Positions 1 to 7,264 of a stretch of DNA of 53,475 bases are shown here, piece after piece. Source of the DNA: Peptococcaceae bacterium BRH_c4a (GTDB taxonomy: Bacteria > Bacillota > Desulfotomaculia > Desulfotomaculales > Desulfocucumaceae); NCBI GenBank assembly GCA_000961585.1, contig LADN01000010.1, positions 1-53,475 on the forward strand, read 5' to 3'. Both the position numbers and the translations under genes were made by a program. The notes beneath the pieces were generated by a model. That model had not been told where the DNA came from. It ran no database searches and was given only the letters and a program-made list of their open reading frames with translations. How positions within the stretch are numbered: position 1 is the first letter of the stretch; every line of letters starts with the position of its first letter.

Positions 1-268
1 ATTTAGGCAATACCCCATTAAAGTATAGATTTAAAATGGGACTGGTTTCAATATCCCTAAATGTTGCCATTGCCCCTATCTCTATATAATCATCTTGCTC
101 TTTTATATAGTTCAAATTAAGTTTTGATAAATCTATGGCTGCACCTATTTTTTGGGATCCCAGCCTTAAAAATGCACAACCTCCAAGAATAGTGCCATTA
201 CCGCCTGTCAATACCCTGTATGCCTCTTCAATTGTGTCTGGTTGTACTAAATCCAGTATTGTAAACAC
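1..268 (-). CDS. FAD-binding subunit of a molybdopterin hydroxylase (XdhB/CoxM-like), N-terminal part only
   Basis: The gene runs off the left edge, so only about 89 N-terminal residues are visible. They read FTILDLVQPDTIEEAYRVL, then a TGGNGTILGGCAFLRLG stretch and IDLSKLNL, followed by IEIGAMATFRDIE. This is the usual opening of the FAD-binding subunit of xanthine dehydrogenase-type enzymes, which passes electrons between the FeS subunit and NAD. I chose the GTG at 268 because GGAGGG lies 6 bases upstream; an ATG at 283 is in frame but overlaps that ribosome site. The other subunits would lie beyond the window. The substrate cannot be judged. Confidence 0.72.
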   Translation of the reverse strand, partial: MFTILDLVQPDTIEEAYRVLTGGNGTILGGCAFLRLGSQKIGAAIDLSKLNLNYIKEQDDYIEIGAMATFRDIETSPILNLYFNGVLPK

Positions 269-459
269 TTTTATCCCTCCCATAAACTTCGCCGAGCCTC
301 ATAAAAAAGAAAAAAATCCAGCCGCATCAAGGTTTTAGACCAATTTTTTATATTTGCTGAAGAGTTAAATTCAACATCTCATATTTCTTCTTTCAGTTTT
401 TCAACAAATAGAGGCATTCTCCTCCCGTCAACTTTCTCCAAACCATTTTTATTAGCGCC

Positions 460-482
460 AAAAAAAAATGCCCCTATGGGCG
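460..482 (-). terminator. Possible rho-independent terminator downstream of the YkgJ/zinc-ribbon region
   Basis: Read on the minus strand, a short GCCC/GGGC stem with a 4-base loop (470-481) is followed by nine T (460-468). The stem is only 4 bp, so the T run is the main support. The rest of 284-537 holds no gene that I can support. Confidence 0.4.
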
Positions 483-537
483 ATTAACGTCAATATTTAT
501 GTCTGGAAAAAATGAGGATTCCTGATATGGGAACTTA

Positions 538-723
538 TTAAGCCCCCTTTGCCCTCCACCTTTTCAGCATAGGCAGATGTTTGTCCAATAATTCTCTGGC
601 ATTCTCTTCGCTCATGCCGCTTTCCTTCATGTGAGGGACGCAGATTTCTATCATCTGTTCCATGGTCACATCAGGCTGCCTGAACCCCCCGTTTTCATAA
701 CAGTAAATACACTTTATTTCATT
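538..723 (-). pseudogene. C-terminal fragment of a putative zinc-ribbon (zf_ribbon_2-like) protein
   Basis: The readable part begins KCIYCYENGGF and ends LPMLKRW, with a MEQMIE helix between. This matches my memory of the C-terminal half of a small Firmicute zinc-ribbon family whose intact members start with a CxxCGMP motif. That N-terminal half is absent. The frame runs back into the YkgJ gene in a different frame and has no plausible start with a ribosome site. It is best read as the 3' remnant of a gene whose 5' part was lost by deletion, now abutting the end of the YkgJ gene with a 5-bp overlap. Expression by translational coupling cannot be excluded. Confidence 0.55.
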
Positions 724-1246
724 TCCAGTAAAACGCCATTTCCTTCTTGTATTCCTCAAACTCCGTACGGTAAATACCTTTGAGCCTTTCGAATATCTCA
801 AAAACCACCGGGCAGACCCGGCAATTCTCCACCAGGTTTATCAGTCTGAATACCATCTCCTTTTTATCAGTGTAGGGAAACCCCCGGCAGCATTCCGGCC
901 GTACAGCATATATCGAACATCCTTGCCCGGTAAGAAAAGGGCAGGGTTTCGTTTTAATAACCAGGACACCTTGTTTTTCTTTAATATATTTAACCTTGAA
1001 ATCAGCCCCGGTCATATTGAGATGCTTTGCTATCCTGTTAATATCCTTCTGGGTAAAAGCTGGCACAATCCTTTTGCAGCAATTGGCGCAGGAAATGCAG
1101 TCCATGTGCTTAAACAATTCCCTGTGAAGATCGTGCACCCGGCTGTCCAGATGGTCAGAATCCTCTCCCTTAAGGAATGACCTGAACATCCAGTTTTCAT
1201 CTTCCACTTTTTTAAATGCCTTTTCAAGTTGTTTCGGTTCCAACAT
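719..1246 (-). CDS. YkgJ-family cysteine cluster protein (putative Fe/Zn-binding)
   Basis: The protein has 175 residues. The central motif CISCANCCKRI (CxxCxxCC) is followed by CPFLTGQGCSIY and RPECCRGFP, the cysteine pattern of the YkgJ/UPF0153 family, which is thought to bind a metal or FeS cluster. The cellular role of the family is unknown. I chose the ATG at 1246 because GGAGG sits 5 bases upstream; an ATG at 1258 overlaps the ribosome site. The C-terminus ends in FYWK where the zinc-ribbon fragment begins in another frame, so the original C-terminus may have been altered by the same deletion. Confidence 0.75.
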   Translation of the reverse strand: MLEPKQLEKAFKKVEDENWMFRSFLKGEDSDHLDSRVHDLHRELFKHMDCISCANCCKRIVPAFTQKDINRIAKHLNMTGADFKVKYIKEKQGVLVIKTKPCPFLTGQGCSIYAVRPECCRGFPYTDKKEMVFRLINLVENCRVCPVVFEIFERLKGIYRTEFEEYKKEMAFYWK

Positions 1247-1295
1247 AATTACCTCCATTTAAACTAGTCATCTTCATTAGGCAGCAAGCAGCAAG

Positions 1296-2108
1296 TCAAG
1301 AATCGTCCCCACTTGCCCCTTTCTTCTTCCTTTTTTTCTCATAACTTTCATTATCCATCCAACCCAAAAGACTACCTCCATCCACCTCCAAAGCTACTCC
1401 ACAAATCATTTCCGCCTTATCAGAAGCCAGGAATAGCACTGCTTTGGCTGGATCTTCAGGATTACAAAGCCGCCCTTTGGGAATAATCCTGGTCCTTTCT
1501 TCCAAGGTTTCCGGAGTGGCAATCCGCTGTATTAATGGGGTAATGGTAGCGCCCGGACAGATACAGTTAACATTTATACCATAAGGAGCAGTTTCATAAG
1601 CCAGATGCCGGGTAAAGCCAATCACCCCTTCCTTGGAGGCCGTATAGTTGGCTCCACCGTTATAGCTAATCCGCTTACCCCCGGTCGATGAGATGTTCAC
1701 TATTTTTCCATACTTTCTAGCTTTCATCAAAGGGAGAACAGCCTTGGAGCAAAGAAAAACGCCTGTCAGGTTAACGTCAATAACTCTCCTCCAATCTTCT
1801 TCAGTCATGTCTTCCACCATGGCACTGGTCCCAATACCCGCATTGTTGACCAGGATATCAACGGTTACCCAACATTTGACGGTTTCATCCACCATTGCTT
1901 TTACTTCGGCACTATTGGCAACGTTAACTAAAACCGCAATGGCTTCCCCGCCTCCGGCTTTAATTTCTTTTACGGTTTCCCGGGCGGAATCCAAATCCAT
2001 GTCGGCTACCGTTACCTTAGCTCCTTCCCGGGCAAAAGCCAAAGCTATTCCTTTGCCAATTCCCATTCCCGCACCAGTTACAATAACGACCTTACCAGCA
2101 AATTCCAA
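1296..2108 (-). CDS. Short-chain dehydrogenase/reductase (FabG-like)
   Basis: This is a 270-residue NAD(P)-dependent SDR. Visible motifs are the Rossmann TGAGMGIGKG near the N-terminus, NNAG, the catalytic Ser in ISSTGGK, YTASK (catalytic Tyr and Lys), and a DGGSLLGW end. The last about 20 residues (ESYEKKRKKKGASGDDS) are a charged tail beyond the usual SDR core. The start is a TTG at 2108 with GGAGG 9 bases upstream. Its neighbours do not point to a pathway. Candidates include 3-oxoacyl-ACP reductase and many secondary alcohol dehydrogenases, so no substrate is assigned. Confidence 0.85.
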   Translation of the reverse strand: MEFAGKVVIVTGAGMGIGKGIALAFAREGAKVTVADMDLDSARETVKEIKAGGGEAIAVLVNVANSAEVKAMVDETVKCWVTVDILVNNAGIGTSAMVEDMTEEDWRRVIDVNLTGVFLCSKAVLPLMKARKYGKIVNISSTGGKRISYNGGANYTASKEGVIGFTRHLAYETAPYGINVNCICPGATITPLIQRIATPETLEERTRIIPKGRLCNPEDPAKAVLFLASDKAEMICGVALEVDGGSLLGWMDNESYEKKRKKKGASGDDS

Positions 2109-2148
2109 TCCATATCGCCTCCACTTTGTTAGTTCTAAGTATGGCTAT

Positions 2149-2411
2149 CGAGGCCTGTCCCTTAACTTGTAAACTTATTGCCTGTTGATCGTCTTGTTAA
2201 TATACTTGAACACAGCCACCGAAGAGACTCCAATGTGGCAGGCTATTTCTTTCAGTGAATAACCGTGCTCCCATGCGGATTTTGCATATGCTGTCTTAAA
2301 TAGCACCTGGGTACTCCACCCGAGCTCGCCTGACCAAAGAAAAAACACCTCCTGCCATATTCTAACAGAGGGTGTTTGTTCCATCAACAATAAGTTAAGA
2401 GACAGGCCTCG
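2149..2411. mobile_element. MITE-like element with 20-bp terminal inverted repeats
   Basis: CGAGGCCTGTCCCTTAACTT at 2149-2168 is repeated in reverse complement at 2392-2411 with a single mismatch. Between them, on the minus strand, lie a GGAGG ribosome-site-like stretch (about 2346-2355) and, after a short gap, the HTH end of a transposase. This layout (left end with gene start, right end with gene 3' part, middle missing) is what an internal-deletion derivative of a small transposon would look like. The family is not identified. Confidence 0.55.
2175..2306 (-). pseudogene. C-terminal HTH remnant of an IS200/RayT-like transposase
   Basis: About 43 residues are legible: AYAKSAWEHGYSLKEIA, then CHIGVSSVAVFKYINK and a stop. 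A GYS-x-KEIA-x-HIGVS HTH at the very end is typical of REP-associated tyrosine transposases, which carry a DnaA-like domain after the catalytic domain. The catalytic domain (HUH motif and Tyr) is missing, so the fragment cannot transpose by itself. It lies inside the 20-bp inverted repeats. Confidence 0.55.
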
Positions 2412-2434
2412 CATTGCCCCGTTTCCTTAGCCGG

Positions 2435-2637
2435 CGCCCGTCAGGGCGTTTTTTTACCGTTAAGGAAAGCATATGCCATATTAAAGCATTAAAGCGCTAA
2501 AGCCTTATCGGCCCTAGTTCCTTCGGGGTCGCTTGAGGGTCACTTCTAAAGTATGCTGTCAACATTCTGGATTCTGGCTCCTGGCTCCTGGATTCCGCCG
2601 TCTGCAAGACGGCACCGCCGACAAGGCGGTTATTTTA
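2435..2637. repeat. Dispersed mosaic repeat, copy A (core deleted)
   Basis: The copy begins with the hairpin CGCCCGTCAGGGCG plus a T run (2435-2455), followed by the ATTAAAGCATTAAAGCGC tract, GGGTCGCTTGAGGGTC, the tract TCTGGCTCCTGGCTCCTGG, the hairpin GCCGTCTGCAAGACGGC (2597-2613) and the hairpin ACCGCCGACAAGGCGGT (2614-2630) with a T-rich tail. The large inverted arms and the core seen in the other copies are absent. The two end hairpins are of different types here, unlike copies C and E. It fills most of the gap before the ABC-F gene. Confidence 0.8.
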
Positions 2638-2655
2638 CATTGCCAGGCATTGATG

Positions 2656-2664
2656 TGATATAAT
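2656..2664 (+). promoter_or_regulatory. Extended -10 promoter element of the ABC-F gene
   Basis: TGATATAAT is a full TG-n-TATAAT extended -10, 49 bases before the ATG at 2713. The -35 region is weak (TTTACA or TTACAT at an 18-19 base spacing) and lies at the edge of repeat copy A. Confidence 0.45.
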
Positions 2665-2712
2665 GTATGATTGTTGGTTCGAAATATATTATGAAAGATG
2701 GTATTTTAACAG

Positions 2713-4311
2713 ATGATCAGTACACATGGCCTGGCACTGCACTTTGGTAAACGTATTTTATTTGAGGATGTCAATATTAAGTTCACACCGGGCAATTGTT
2801 ACGGCTTAATCGGCGCCAATGGGTCCGGCAAGTCTACTTTTTTAAAGATTCTGGACCGTGAAATTGAGCCCAGCGCAGGAGATGTTGTCGTTACTCCCGG
2901 TGAGCGGATAGCTGTTTTAAAACAAAACCATTTTGAGTTTGATGAATTCGAAGTGCTTAAAGTAGTTATAATGGGACATGCTAGGCTTTATGCCATTATG
3001 GAGGAAAAGGACTTACTCTATGCTAAACCAGATTTTTCTGATGCCGATGGGATCAGGGCGTCTGAGTTGGAATGTGAATTTTCTGAGCTTAATGGTTGGG
3101 ACGCGGAGATAGAGGCGGCTCGATTATTAAATGGCCTGGGGATTAAAGCAGATCTTCATGCTAAGAAAATGAAGGATTTAGGCGGGGTGGAAAAGCTGAA
3201 AGTCCTGCTGGCCCGGGCTTTGTTCGGTAACCCTGATATTTTATTGTTGGATGAGCCCACTAACCACCTGGACGTTGAAGCCATTACCTGGCTGGAAGAT
3301 TTTCTTTATAATTTTGATAACACCGTAATTGTTGTATCCCACGATCGCCACTTTTTAAATAAAGTGTGCACCCATATTGCGGATATTGATTTTGGCAATA
3401 TTCAATTGTATGTGGGAAACTATGATTTCTGGCTGGAATCCAGTCAACTGGCCTTGCAGCTGGCCAAAGACGCTAATAGGAAAAAAGAGGATAAGATAAA
3501 GGATCTGCAGCGATTCATTGAAAGATTCAGCTCTAATGCGTCAAAGGCAAAACAGGCCACATCGCGGAAAAGACAGCTGGAAAAATTGACACTGGAAGAT
3601 ATCAAGCCATCATCCCGTAAATACCCCTACATTCATTTCAAACAGGATCGGGAAGCGGGCAAACAACTGCTGACAGTGGAAAACTTAAACTTCAACATTA
3701 ACGGGGAGCAGGTTTTAAAGGATGTCAGCTTTACGGTGAATAAAGGGGATAAAATCGCCTTTGTCGGTTCTAACGGGCTGGCCCAAACCACTCTTTTCAA
3801 AATATTAGCGGGGGAGATTAATGCTGATAGCAGCTTTAAATGGGGTGAGTCCACTTCCCAAGCTTATTTCCCCAAGGATAATACGGAATACTTTAATGTT
3901 GACTTAAATCTGGTGGACTGGTTGCGTCAATATTCCAGAGAGCAGGAGGAATCTTTTGTCAGAGGTTTCCTGGGGCGGATGCTTTTTTCAGGTGAGGAAA
4001 CCCAGAAAAGCACAAGGGTACTCTCCGGGGGAGAAAAGGTACGCTGTATGCTTGCCAGGATAATGCTCAACGGGGCCAATGTTTTGATCCTGGATGAACC
4101 TACCAACCACCTGGATTTGGAGTCGATCACCGCCCTCAATAACGGGCTTGGCAAATTTGAGGGAACCATTTTGTTTGTATCCCAGGACCATCAATTGGTT
4201 CAGACCATTTCAAACCGCATCATCGAAATAACGCCGGATGGATTGGTGGATATGCAAATGACCTATGATGAGTATTTGGAAAATAAAAATGTAAAGAGCA
4301 GCTTAAAGTAA
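2713..4311 (+). CDS. ABC-F family ATPase with one degenerate ATP site
   Basis: The protein has 532 residues, two ABC domains and no membrane segments, so it is an ABC-F (YbiT-like) cytosolic ribosome-associated ATPase by family. Domain 1 has a canonical Walker A (GANGSGKST, 34-42), Walker B (LLLDEPTNHLD, about 177-187) and H-loop SHD (209-211), but its signature reads LGGVEK (156-161) rather than LSGGEK. Domain 2 has an intact signature LSGGEK (437-442) and Walker B, but Walker A reads GSNGLAQTT (352-360, without the Lys) and the H-loop reads SQD (490-492). The linker is short (about 245-315) and basic. The start ATG has only a weak ribosome site. A role in translation is inferred from the family. 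Confidence 0.88.
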   Translation: MISTHGLALHFGKRILFEDVNIKFTPGNCYGLIGANGSGKSTFLKILDREIEPSAGDVVVTPGERIAVLKQNHFEFDEFEVLKVVIMGHARLYAIMEEKDLLYAKPDFSDADGIRASELECEFSELNGWDAEIEAARLLNGLGIKADLHAKKMKDLGGVEKLKVLLARALFGNPDILLLDEPTNHLDVEAITWLEDFLYNFDNTVIVVSHDRHFLNKVCTHIADIDFGNIQLYVGNYDFWLESSQLALQLAKDANRKKEDKIKDLQRFIERFSSNASKAKQATSRKRQLEKLTLEDIKPSSRKYPYIHFKQDREAGKQLLTVENLNFNINGEQVLKDVSFTVNKGDKIAFVGSNGLAQTTLFKILAGEINADSSFKWGESTSQAYFPKDNTEYFNVDLNLVDWLRQYSREQEESFVRGFLGRMLFSGEETQKSTRVLSGGEKVRCMLARIMLNGANVLILDEPTNHLDLESITALNNGLGKFEGTILFVSQDHQLVQTISNRIIEITPDGLVDMQMTYDEYLENKNVKSSLK

Positions 4312-4327
4312 GGGGAAAGGATCTTTT

Positions 4328-4358
4328 CTGAAGGGCAGTTGACACATCTGCCCTTCAG
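4328..4358. terminator. Perfect 11-bp stem-loop after the ABC-F gene
   Basis: CTGAAGGGCAG and CTGCCCTTCAG are exact complements around a 9-base loop, 16 bases after the ABC-F stop codon. No strong T run follows, so termination may be partial. TTGACA in the loop and TATAAT at 4365-4370 resemble a promoter but are 20 bases apart, which is too far for a good site. Confidence 0.5.
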
Positions 4359-4561
4359 GCGCTCTATAATTATTCCGTCTTTGTTGAATTAGCCCGGAGA
4401 TTGCGGAACATTTTAGCATACTATTGATGGTGAGGGCGCTTTCTGTTAGAGTTTGTATTAACAGGCGGACACGGAGACGTCCAGACCGCACCATAATAAT
4501 AGGCACTTTTTGCACGATTTGACGTCCCATTTACCAATGAGGAGGGATAAATCTGGGTAAA

Positions 4562-5638
4562 ATGTTTGAGCGCACAGAAATAAACGGCATGGTATTGTCC
4601 AATCGCTTCGTTCGATCGGCTACCTGGGAAGGAATGGCGGCCAATGATGGAGCCGTTACCCCAAAACTGATTGCAACAATGGAAGCTCTGGCCGGGGGTG
4701 GCGTGGGACTGATTGTCAGCAGTCATGCCTATGTCCGGCCAGAGGGCCAGGCGGGCCCCGGGCAGTTGGGTATTTATAAGGATGAACTAATTCCCGGGCT
4801 TCGGGAAATGGCCGCAGCTGTCCATGCCGGTGGCTGCAAGATGGTTATGCAGCTTGCCCATGCAGGGAAATTTGCGCCTGAATCATTAACCGGCCAGGCC
4901 CCGCTGGTTGTTTCGGGTTATGACGAAGGCGAAACTCCGCACCGCGAAATAACAGATCAGGATATACGGGAGTTGGTTGCTGCCTTTGCCGATGCTGCAC
5001 GGAGGGCTAAAACTGCTGGTTTTGACGGGGTTCAAATTCACTCGGCTCACGGATATCTGCTTAGCCAGTTCCTCTCCCCGGCATTTAACCGGCGTCAGGA
5101 TGAATACGGAGGAGATATAAATAATCGATCCCGGATTCACCTGGAGGTGTACCAAGCCATCAGGGAAGCCGTAGGCCAGGACTACCCGGTACTGATCAAA
5201 CTGAACTGCAGGGATTTCGCGGAGAACGGGCTAAGTCTGGAGGACTCCCTTCAGGTTGGGCGGATGCTGGCTGATGCAGGCCTGGACGCCATTGAATTGA
5301 GCGGTGGACTGCTAACAGGCGGCAAACTTTCTCCCAGCCGGCCAGGAATAAAATCTGAGGAAGAAGAAGCCTATTTCAGGGAAGAGGCGGGTTATTTCAA
5401 AAAGGCGATAGGTATTCCGCTGATTCTGGTGGGCGGTATGCGCTCCTTTCAAGTGGCCCGGCGCCTGGTGGACACTGGGGCAGCCGATTACATATCCATG
5501 AGCCGCCCGCTTATAAAAGAACCTGATTTGATTAACCGGTGGAAATCCGGGGATCACTGCAGAGCCGAATGCAAATCAGATAATAGGTGTTTTAAAACGG
5601 GCCTGTCGGGAAATGGCATATATTGCGATATGAAATAA
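4562..5638 (+). CDS. NADH:flavin oxidoreductase, Old Yellow Enzyme family
   Basis: This 358-residue protein is a single TIM-barrel OYE. Visible signs are an opening FERTEINGMVLSNRFVRSA, the flavin and substrate motif HSAHGYLLSQFLSP (about 160-173), NRRQDEYGG, KLNCRDF, LVGGMRS and SMSRPLIKEPDLI near the C-terminal phosphate site. The tail CRAECKSDNRCF with a later GIYC matches a cysteine-rich ending I know from clostridial and deltaproteobacterial members and could bind a metal or FeS cluster. GGAGGG lies 16 bases before the ATG, so an in-frame CTG nine bases upstream (4553) is a possible alternative start. It likely reduces an activated C=C bond; the substrate is unknown. Confidence 0.85.
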   Translation: MFERTEINGMVLSNRFVRSATWEGMAANDGAVTPKLIATMEALAGGGVGLIVSSHAYVRPEGQAGPGQLGIYKDELIPGLREMAAAVHAGGCKMVMQLAHAGKFAPESLTGQAPLVVSGYDEGETPHREITDQDIRELVAAFADAARRAKTAGFDGVQIHSAHGYLLSQFLSPAFNRRQDEYGGDINNRSRIHLEVYQAIREAVGQDYPVLIKLNCRDFAENGLSLEDSLQVGRMLADAGLDAIELSGGLLTGGKLSPSRPGIKSEEEEAYFREEAGYFKKAIGIPLILVGGMRSFQVARRLVDTGAADYISMSRPLIKEPDLINRWKSGDHCRAECKSDNRCFKTGLSGNGIYCDMK

Positions 5639-5732
5639 AGGAAGACAAATAATAATAGCTATAAGCTATAAGCGTTAAGCTTTTTTTGCCCCAGAGATCA
5701 CAGAGGACACAGAGATTAAAAAGAACACAGAC

Positions 5733-6180
5733 CCTAAAAGCGCTAAAGCCTTATCGGCCCTATTTCCTCCGGGGGTCGCTTGAGGGTCGCTGCATGGTCG
5801 CTAATGGGTAGGCGGAGCGATTTAAGTCCGGCCTGCATTACCTCCTGCTGCAACTGTCTCTAAACTCGGTCGCCAACGGAATGCCGACCATTTTGGAGGT
5901 GGGAGACCAGAGGTTAGAGGTTAGAAAACTTGTAGGAAATGACCTCAGAGCCATTTCTAGCTTAATCCGACTTCCAACTTCCAACATCTAACCTCCAAAT
6001 TCGTAGGCTCGGTCGTTAAGAGACAGTAGCAGCCTCCGGCACATTCCGCACGGACTTAAATCACTCCCCCTCACTGCATGTCGCTTGAGGGTCGCTTTTA
6101 AGGCAGCCTGTCACAATTCTGGCTCCTGGCTCCTGGATTCCGCCGTCTGCAAGACGGCAACGCCCGTCAGGGCGTTTTTT
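5733..6180. repeat. Dispersed mosaic repeat, copy B (inverted orientation, core type 2)
   Basis: The copy reads AGCGCTAAAGCC, GGGTCGCTTGAGGGTCGCTG, the arm GGCGGAGCGATTTAAGTCCG through CGGAATGCCGACC, then core type 2 with GGAGGTGGGAG, AGAGGTTAGAGGTTAG, CCGACTTCCAACTTCCAAC, the opposite arm, and the end hairpins GCCGTCTGCAAGACGGC (6142-6158) and CGCCCGTCAGGGCG plus T6 (6161-6180). It lies between two convergent genes. The last hairpin overlaps the 3' end of cvfB and supplies its stop codon. 5639-5732 holds a tandem AGCTATAAGCT stretch and otherwise nothing I recognise. Confidence 0.85.
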
Positions 6181-7018
6181 CATGATCACCCCGAAGTACA
6201 AGGCCCTCCCCGGTCTGCTCAGCCTTATTTTCCTTTAACAGCTTGCCCACTGCCCTTTTAAAGGCCGACTTGCTCATATTAAGCTGTATTTTAATATCGG
6301 TGGGGCTGCTGTTGTCGTTTAGGGAGAGGAAGCCACCCTTTTCTTTCATTTTCTCCATTATCTGATCAGCATCGCTTTCCATCTGCTGGTGGGAGAGTTT
6401 CCTGGGAGACAGGTCCAGTTTGCCGTCCTCCCTGACCCTGGTAATCCTGGCCTCCACCGTTTCGCCGGGCTTTATGTCCCGGTAGCGCTCGCTTTCAGGT
6501 ATAAGTCCGTAGTATTGATTATCCACGGCAACCAGGACACCCACGTCTTTTCTTTCCGCGTAAACCGTCCCGGTGACCTGATCATTTTTCTTGTATAGGT
6601 CTGTGGTTTTAAGGTATTTGTATATATCGGTGGTGGCCATCAGCCTGCCGTTCCTGCCCACGGAAACGGCTACCAGGTAGCTTTGCCCGGTCTGAACCCT
6701 GTATTTTTGCTCACTTATCGGCAAAAAGAGGTGAAAGTCCAGCCCCCAGTCGAGGTAGGCACCGGCTCCGGTGGTTTCCGCAACTTTTAAATATGCCAGT
6801 TCGCCTACCAGGGCCGCGGGTTTCCTTACGGTGGCCGCCAGATTATCCCCGGAGTCCCTGTAAATAAATACCTCCAGCTGATCCCCCTCTTTTGCCCCCT
6901 CCGGCAGTTGGCCCGGGGGAAGAATTATATTATCCCCCGGATTACCTTCTCCGGCATCCAGATAAACCCCCGAATGCCTTATTCCGGCTATTCTCATCTT
7001 TTCATATGTGCCGATCAT
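6167..7018 (-). CDS. cvfB: CvfB-family S1-domain RNA-binding protein
   Basis: The protein has 283 residues. Several S1-like beta-barrel repeats are visible: residues 1-65 with GVYLDAGEG, about 70-130 with GAYLDWGLDFHLFLP, and about 145-205 with VGVLVAVDNQYYGLIP. A C-terminal winged helix (about 215-275) follows with the motif SPTDIKIQLNMSKSAFKRAVG. This order is that of CvfB/YitL, an RNA-binding regulator in Firmicutes. The last residues (EKTP) and the TGA stop are encoded by the end hairpin of repeat copy B, so the C-terminus was probably reshaped by the repeat. The ATG at 7018 has AGGGTG about 9 bases upstream. Confidence 0.85.
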   Translation of the reverse strand: MIGTYEKMRIAGIRHSGVYLDAGEGNPGDNIILPPGQLPEGAKEGDQLEVFIYRDSGDNLAATVRKPAALVGELAYLKVAETTGAGAYLDWGLDFHLFLPISEQKYRVQTGQSYLVAVSVGRNGRLMATTDIYKYLKTTDLYKKNDQVTGTVYAERKDVGVLVAVDNQYYGLIPESERYRDIKPGETVEARITRVREDGKLDLSPRKLSHQQMESDADQIMEKMKEKGGFLSLNDNSSPTDIKIQLNMSKSAFKRAVGKLLKENKAEQTGEGLVLRGDHEKTP

Positions 7019-7264
7019 ATACTATATCACCCTGCTTCCGTATTTAGTGCGGCTTTTCTACAACAATACACTCCGGGCTTTTCGTCCTTCATGTAAATAT
7101 TTTCACCATGATGACCATAATAACACAAATAACACATAAGAAAAAATGGTAACAGCGGGGATATGCCGAGTGGCAGGCAGGAATATGTCATTAATTGAAG
7201 AAAATAAAAAGCATAATCCCAGAAGATTGAGGGAAACCAAATATATCATATGGGGAGGTGTCCC

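Noticed and set aside
378-486. Short open frame on the minus strand reading GANKNGLEKVDGRRMPLF
   Set aside because: Its upstream part is the T run of a terminator, it has no start with a ribosome site, and no family was recognised.
4339-4370. TTGACA and TATAAT before the OYE gene
   Set aside because: The spacing is 20 bases and TTGACA lies in the loop of a stem-loop; not accepted as a promoter.
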